Source: Gymnopilus junonius
Lineage: Eukaryota; Basidiomycota; Agaricomycetes; Agaricales; Galerinaceae
Assembly (NCBI GenBank): GCA_015501075.1
Contig: JADNYJ010000030.1
Location: 62,001 to 126,000 of the forward strand
Length of the DNA stretch: 64,000 bases
Direction of reading: 5' to 3'
Numbering within the stretch: position 1 is the stretch's first letter; every line of letters begins with the position of its first letter. Made by a program: the position numbers and the translations under genes. Under the pieces are notes generated by a model. It was not told the origin of the DNA and searched no databases. It was given only the letters and a program-made list of their open reading frames with translations. Shown here piece by piece: positions 57,945 through 64,000 of this stretch.

Positions 57945-60930
57945 TTATGTCAATCTCTCCTGACTCCCAATGTGACTTCCGCTCCCCGACCCCCCCAGGG
58001 ACTCAAATTCTTCATCTTCGTCATCCTCATCGCCATCACTAGGACCACGTCTCTCCTGATGTATTGCAGGAGCAGCAGAGGCAATCGCGGACCTCTGCGG
58101 CGTCTCAGGCTCGTCGCGATACATTGGCGGACCAGTCGTCAGAGCAGCCGAAGGCTCGTCGTCGTCCAGGAACCCAGAATGGAACCCAAGGCCACGAGCA
58201 CCACTTGGGGGCATAACTCCGCCTGTTCGCTGACCTGTACGAGGAGCTTCATTGCGAGGCAGGAGCCTCTCGGTAGACGGATCATCGTACGTCCCTCTTC
58301 TGGTACCGGCACCACCAGCGACGCGCTGTGAGCCACCAACGGCCTCCATACCAATGTCGTCTGCTGCTAAGGAGCTGTACTGTGCCGATTTCTGCGCAGC
58401 CGTTCTCTTCCTCCAGTAATAAACCACCCATCCAAGGAAAAGCACAGTGACAACCACTAGACCGCCGAATAACCACTTCTGCGCAGACGCAGCACCTTTC
58501 ACTCCATCAACCCAATCACCGTTCCCTGGCTTTTCAGTATCTTGCTGAGGCTTCGAACTCGAAGGTTTCTCAGTAGGGAACGCCACCTTGGTATTCTCGC
58601 CTTCCGCATGCCCATGATCTTCAGGGAGATGATCAGTAGGCTTTGCGTACTCCGTGGTCTTGGTCATATCTGGGTCGTTCAGCACCGGTCGGGGAGGTGA
58701 ATCAGCTGGAGGCAGAGCATTGTCCACGACAGGTTCGACGAATTTGGTGGCTTTTGACGCGTCGATTGCCGTTCCCCAGAACGCCATACTCCATCCGAGG
58801 AATGCACCAGACTCTTTGGGATCGTCCTGGTCTAATACGTGTAGGGTCCATTCCCCGATCGGGTTTTCGCCCCTATAAAGAGATTAAGATGATGAGCCCT
58901 TGGTCTTTCTTCTGATATCTTAAAAAAGGAAAGAAAACGAACCAATGCTTGACAGTCATAAACCTCCATCCAGGAAATCCTGTATCAGCCTCGTCATACT
59001 CCCTCGTGCTCGCAAGCACACTCTTCACCCCATGTGGGCTAACCAACTGAACCTCCACATCGCCGCGCCTCGTATGGCTTATCCACACCCTCACATCAAT
59101 GTGCTCCAACCCACCAGCATCTAAATTCGCTTTATCCAGCATCTCCTTGGTCACCACCATCTTCTGCTCGATTCCATCACTCCCGATGCGCACACCGCCT
59201 GAATAGCGGTACTTTTTGTGCCCAAGGGAGACTAAGGTGCCGTTATTGATGATGACAGGGGGAGTGTGCAGCCATGCTTGGGGCCTGACGAGTTTCCAAG
59301 TGCGTGCGGCGGTGACGTAGGCGTAGGCGTCGATGGCGCCGTAACCGTATTTGTAGGAGTAGTATCGACCTGAGGCAGTCTTCTCCCAGTCGGGGTCGTT
59401 GGGGTTGACGCGCCTGGCGGTTTCGATGCAGAGGTATTGGATGTCGCGCCATGTTAGGTCGGGTCTTCATATTTTAAATTTTAGATGAGAGTTAGAAAAT
59501 GGATAAAAAGGTTCTTACCGTGCTTCTAGCGCCAGAGCAATGACGCCCACAGCGTTAGGTGCAGCAGCGGATGTACCACCGTGACGCTTAGAACATTCAT
59601 TCTTCCTATCCGTCGTAATCTAACGAAATGAAGTAAGTCAGCTTATGAGACGAATCATGAAAAATTCATGGGAAGAGACATACAATGTGATTCCCACTTC
59701 CTGAGCTATAAGCCACAATCAAATTTGCCGCACACGCCTCCGAATAACTCGGGTGTAAACCCTTGTAATCGATGGACGAAACCGTGACAGAATAAATACT
59801 ATTCGTATACCCATCAAAGTTGCACTGGTCCCCGTTCCTACCACCGTTCCCACTTGCGAACACGAAAATGCTCCCCTTCCCTCCTCTGCCATCATTGATC
59901 CCATTCATAACAGCTTTGCGGATGAGGTACCCTGGCCCATCCATGGTTTGACCGTTGTCTCTGGGGCCCCATGAGCAGGAGTAGATCTGAACATCATGAT
60001 AGCCGTAGTTCAGTGCTGCGGCTTCGTCCACGGCGGAGATGGGCCCAGCAAGGATCCGAACACCTGCAGCTTTCGCATCGTAGGCGATACCGACGCCGCA
60101 TGCTTCGTTGCGGCGGGCGGCTACTTGGCCTGCGCAGCGCGTCCCGTGGTGGTCCCGGACTCCGGTGGGTCGCGGTAAAGGTACATGAGCGTTGAAGTCG
60201 TAAGAGTGTTCCGCATCCTAGTGACAAAAGTAAAAGAGTCAATAAATTAAGATGCGAAGAGACAACAAGAAGGTATAATTACAAAAGCATCCTTGAGATC
60301 ATCCGTCTCAAAATCCAATCCATCATCCAAAAAGGAAGTAAGGACACCCTTGCCCGTAATTCCCATATCCCACACAGGTGTAGTGTTCATCATATGTTCT
60401 GGATAGTCGTCATTTACCAAATGCCACTGCTCAGTGAATAGAGGGTCTTTCAATCCCAGCCTGTCAGCTACTGCGTCAGCTGAAGCCCTTGTAGGTGCCC
60501 GTTCTTCAATTTCAATATAAGGTGGAGGAGCGCGCTTGACGAGCTCTCTGGGTATCTGTGGTTCCAGGAATGATACAGAAGAGACTATCCTCCTGGCATG
60601 GAGCGCCTCTTCGGACCGTACAGCCAAATGAGAATTGGCTTTGTCTTGCAGATTTTGAAAAGTGGTTACGACAGGATCCAGATCCTCCCTTTCATCGAGG
60701 TCAGGCTGTGGTATCCGTACTAGCCAGACATCTTTTAATTCTCCAGCTTGCTCGACAACTTCCACACCCAACGCATTCGTTACATCCTTTAATGAGGCTC
60801 CGTCGGAAGGTCTGTGTTCCAAGGCATAATATCTGTGGGTATCATAAAATCGTTTAGCAGGCGTAGCAGTTGTTGTAGTTGAGGATATTGATAGGAATAT
60901 TGAAGCCAGGAAGGCCCAAGAGATGTGCAT
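57945..60930 (-). CDS. KEX2: kexin-like subtilisin protease, copy 1
   Basis: Membrane-anchored proprotein convertase expected in the late Golgi, cleaving secretory precursors after dibasic sites. ATG 60928-60930 gives a signal peptide (MHISWAFLASIFLSIS), then a propeptide with a KR site before APPPYIEIEE. The S8 domain has Asp in FLDDGLDFETDDL (about 60330), His in DHHGTRCAGQ (about 60145), SCSWGPRDNGQTMDG, oxyanion Asn in FASGNGG (about 59855) and Ser in HGGTSAAAPNAVG (about 59580). The P domain follows (EHIDVRVWISHTRRGDVEVQ; GFPGWRFMTVKHW; GEWTLHVLDQDDP). A membrane helix (WLFGGLVVVTVLFLGWVVYY) lies at about 58475-58415, then a cytosolic tail with GLGFHSGFLDDDEPSA. Stop TAA 57945-57947. Clean frame over seven or so exons. 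Confidence 0.93.
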
Positions 60931-61622
60931 CCTGGACAAGCAAAGAATAATGTAATGGGAAGAGGAAGAGCTCAGCTGGAAGGAGATTTACACGACATCC
61001 GTCGTTGTCGACTGCTCCCCCCGTATAGCCACCACTAAATCTGTTCCGTATAGACAGCCGTATTGATGGGAATTTTAGCGTTGCGAACCGCTTCATTTTG
61101 TTTTGATCCCGAACCACTGTCGCGTGACGACCTCACCAAGACGCGTCGACGACGCGTAACATTAATTTGCTGTGCAAAGTACCATTTGAATCAAGAGAAA
61201 GCTGCTTTACTGTCATGCAATATCATCCGACGAACACTCATGAAGAACTAATGAAATCTTAAGCTTCAACTCTTTTAGCGAAGTCAGGAATAATAAATTT
61301 CGATATCATATAATCCCACAGATCCATTACCCAGTTCCTATTAGTGTACCAGAAAACTCCTCCACGATGCGTTGAGAGGCGAGAGCCTCGAGCCTCCAAG
61401 TGACCAATCAATGCATGCATTACCTAAACCCGCTTAGAGCGCAGCTCAGTTCGCAACTCGGATTCGCACCAGGCTCGGTTCGATTAATCGCTCATCCCGA
61501 GAAAGGGAAACGAGAGGGAATGCCCAGAAAGACCAAGCAATTTCCTCGATAATAGGGGTATATTTTTCTCGACGGGCGCTGCGGACCAAGCCCTCCTCCC
61601 ATCCCACTCCCCAGACTGTTCA
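60931..61622. other. intergenic between tandem kexins
   Basis: About 0.7 kb; promoter of kexin 1 and 3' flank of kexin 2. No TATA box is obvious. No other feature recognised. Confidence 0.45.
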
Positions 61623-64000
61623 TCAAAGTCTCTCTTGACTTCCCCCGTGAGGATGCATGTCGTGTCCTTCCCCAGAACTCCGCAGTAGATTGTGAGACGG
61701 CAATCCGGGTCCAAGTTCATGATCTTCTGGCAGATCACGATACTGAGGTGGTGCAGATGAGAGCCCAGCGGACGGCTCGTCATCTTCGAGGAAACTAGAA
61801 TGGAAGCCCAAGCCTCTTACAGGAGGCGGGTCCACTGGGTTATGCGAGGTGTATTGCGTCTCCTCTGGAGGAGCTGCTTGGTCAAACCTCGCCCTCCTAG
61901 TTGATCCAAGTCCACCAGCGGCGGTGTCGTCTTCAGGGTGAATGGCATCCATTGGAATGTCGCCCTCCCCATCCGGGTGGGCAGCTAAGCTCATGTACTC
62001 CTCCATCCTCTTCTTCGCATGCTGCCTCTTCCTGAACGCCAACACCAAACTTGCAGCACACATCACACCCACGCCAAGTAAGCCAACCACAAACAGCTTG
62101 CTTCCGGCAGCTGCATTCTTCACATTGTCATACCACGAACTCCCTGGAATGACATCGTCCTCTGCCGGCTTTTGCTCCCTGTTGCAGAAGGGAAAGCCGG
62201 CGTTGAAGCATCCCCTGTCGCATGTCCATGGTCACTCGGTAAATGATCAGTAGGCTTAGCATGTTGTGTAGCAGAGGTCGCTATGGGGTCATTGATCACT
62301 GGTCTAGGAGGAGCCTCGTTGGGTGGTAAAGCGTTATTCACGACGGGCTCGATATATTTAACGGCTTTTGAGGCGTCAATAGCGGAACCCCATAGAGCCA
62401 TGTTCCACCCTAGGAGAGAACCATTGAATTTCCCGTCTTGCTTGTCGGTCACTTTGAGTGTCCATTCTCCGACTGGACTCTCGCCCCTGCACGCGCAAAA
62501 AGAAAAGAAGAGACTATGAGTACCAATTCTTGACCAACAAAACGGAACAAAGAAAAATCGAAAGCACATACCAATGTTTGACACTCATAAACCTCCACCC
62601 AGGAAATCCAGTTTCAGCATCATCGAACTGCCTTCCGGCAGCCAACACACTTTTCACCCCATTCGGGCTCACAAGCTCAACTTTCACGTCTCCTCTCCGT
62701 CCATGCTCAATCCACACCCTCACATCCACATGCTCAAGTGCCTCCAAATTATTCTCCTCCATCATCGTCTTCGTAATGCTCATCTTCTCCTCTATACCAT
62801 CCTTTGGTATAGGCTGGCCTCCTTCGTATTTATACTTATGGTGCGCGAGGGAAGTGAGCTTGCCGTTATTGAGAATAGCAGTTTCGGTATGGATCCATGC
62901 TTGTGGCTTGACGAGTTTCCAGTTTCGAGCAGCAGATACGAATGCGTAAGCGTCGAGGGCGCCGTAACCGTATTTGTAGGAGAAGGGTCGGCCGGAAGCG
63001 GTTTTCTCCCAGTCTGGGTCGTTAGCGTTGATTTGGCGGGCTGTTTGGACGCAGAGGTGCTGGATGTCGCGCCACGTTAAATCAGGCCTATCGTAATAGC
63101 ATTGGTTAGAAAAAGTAGTACATGAAGTGATTGTTGAGAATGCTTACCTGGCTTCAAGGGCCAGAGCGACAACGCCAACAGCATTAGGAGCAGCAGCAGA
63201 TGTTCCGCCGTGGTGCTTGGTACACGCATCCTTTCCTCTGTCGCAGGTAACCTACAACAACAAAAAATTAACGAAGCTGAACCAAAAAATTCTTGCACGA
63301 GAATCAGGAAAAAAACTCACAATGTACTTCCCACTTCCCGAACTATATGCCGCAATCATATTCGCAGCGCAAGCCTCCGAATAATCAGGCCTTAGACCCT
63401 TCCAATCCACCGCAGAGACCGTAACACTATATATACTATTTGTATACCCGTCGTAATTGCACTGATCCTCAGCATAGCCTCCATTCCCGCTCGCGAAGAT
63501 GAAAATGCTGCCTTTGCCTCCTCTGCCCTCGTTAATCCCATTTACGACGGCTTTACGAACGAGATAGTTCGGACCTTCCATGGTACGGCCGTCGTCCCTG
63601 GGCCCCCAAGAGCAAGAGTAGACGCCGACGGAGTGAAAGCCGAAGTTGATGGCGGCTGCTTCGTCGACGGTGGTTATGGGCCCGCCGAGGATCCGCACGC
63701 CGGCTGCTTTGGCATCGTATGCAATGCCGACTCCGCAGACGTTGTTGCGCCGGGCGACGACCTGGCCGGCGCAGCGCGTACCGTGATTGTCGAATGCGGT
63801 AACGGGGCGAGGGAGGTCGACGTGGTCGTTGAAGTCATGAGAATTTTCTGCATCCTGTAATACGAATTTGATTAGATGATTATTCTTCTCAACAACGGAA
63901 ACCGAGGATGAAACTCACGAAAGCATCCTTCAGATCCTCACTCTCAAAATCCAGCCCGTCATCCAGAAAGGAAGTGAGCACACCCTTGCCCGTAAATCCC
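61623..64000 (-). CDS. kexin-like subtilisin protease, copy 2 (5' end outside window)
   Basis: Tandem paralogue of the kexin at 57945. At the right edge it reads GKGVLTSFLDDGLDFES (catalytic Asp). Then come DNHGTRCAGQ (His, about 63775), SCSWGPRDDGRTMEG, FASGNGG (about 63480), HHGGTSAAAPNAVG (Ser, about 63205), and a full P domain (EHVDVRVWIEHGRRGDVKVE; GFPGWRFMSVKHW; GEWTLKVTDKQDG). Then VVNNALPPNEAPPRPV, a membrane helix (LFVVGLLGVGVMCAASLVLA, about 62105-62045) and the conserved tail RGLGFHSSFLEDDEPSA, stop TGA 61623-61625. A single-base frame change is needed at about 62180 between the P domain and the membrane helix. If real, it would release a truncated, soluble enzyme. The propeptide and signal lie beyond 64000. 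Confidence 0.88.

Noticed and set aside
1..64000. CRISPR array, bacterial operon signals, rRNA
   Set aside because: No regularly spaced direct repeats, no ribosome-binding-site operons and no rRNA-like segments were seen; gene structure is clearly fungal.

Overview
This window looks like nuclear DNA of an agaricomycete (mushroom-forming basidiomycete). Genes are dense, lie on both strands and are cut by many introns of about 50-60 bp with GT...AG borders. The content also fits: two GPI-type GH16 glucanases, a TPR-CHAT protein, a family of divergent F-box/leucine-rich proteins, a beta-trefoil lectin gene and a small copia remnant. No rRNA, tRNA or CRISPR array was recognised. All exon models were read by eye from splice signals and family resemblance.

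Layout. 0.3-6.4 kb: three tandem copies of a MetX-like alpha/beta hydrolase (one intact, one decayed, one without a visible start codon), with a GFA-domain gene antisense between copies 2 and 3. 6.6-12.5 kb: two paralogous helical proteins with a central hydrophobic segment (minus strand) and a third acidic helical protein head-to-head with the second. This trio is the least explained and most interesting locus. 12.7-13.8 kb: a candidate element bounded by about 20-bp inverted repeats. 13.9-19.0 kb: two conserved housekeeping genes, HGH1 and SPT20, divergent from a very short shared promoter. 19.8-21.8 kb: a short-chain dehydrogenase with a long methionine-rich minisatellite tail. 22.3-24.8 kb: a copia fragment (LTR plus gag) whose LTR abuts and apparently replaced the 5' end of a secreted lectin gene. 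25.9-42.6 kb: an accessory block with four F-box/LRR-type genes or pseudogenes, two low-complexity hypothetical genes and a TPR-CHAT gene. 43.0-47.0 kb: a DH-PH-FYVE protein. 47.7-55.8 kb: two tandem GH16 genes bracketing an ABC-type ATPase gene. 56.2-57.4 kb: ADE1. 57.9-64.0 kb: two tandem kexin genes, the second running off the right edge.

One feature cuts across the window. Several genes (SPT20, the dehydrogenase, the lectin, three F-box genes, TPR-CHAT, the 5' part of the FYVE gene, one spot in kexin 2) read well only if single-base frame changes are allowed, while neighbours (HGH1, gag, one F-box gene, both GH16 genes, ADE1, kexin 1) read cleanly. Most changes are +/-1 and several sit in short homopolymers. 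Sequence alone cannot separate consensus errors from genuine pseudogenes, and confidences reflect this.

Functionally, the conserved genes cover eEF2 folding (HGH1), transcription (SPT20), purine synthesis (ADE1), Rho-GTPase/membrane signalling (FYVE gene) and secretory processing (kexins). The remaining genes look like fast-evolving accessory content: cell-wall glucanases, lectin, CHAT, F-box and the helical trio.
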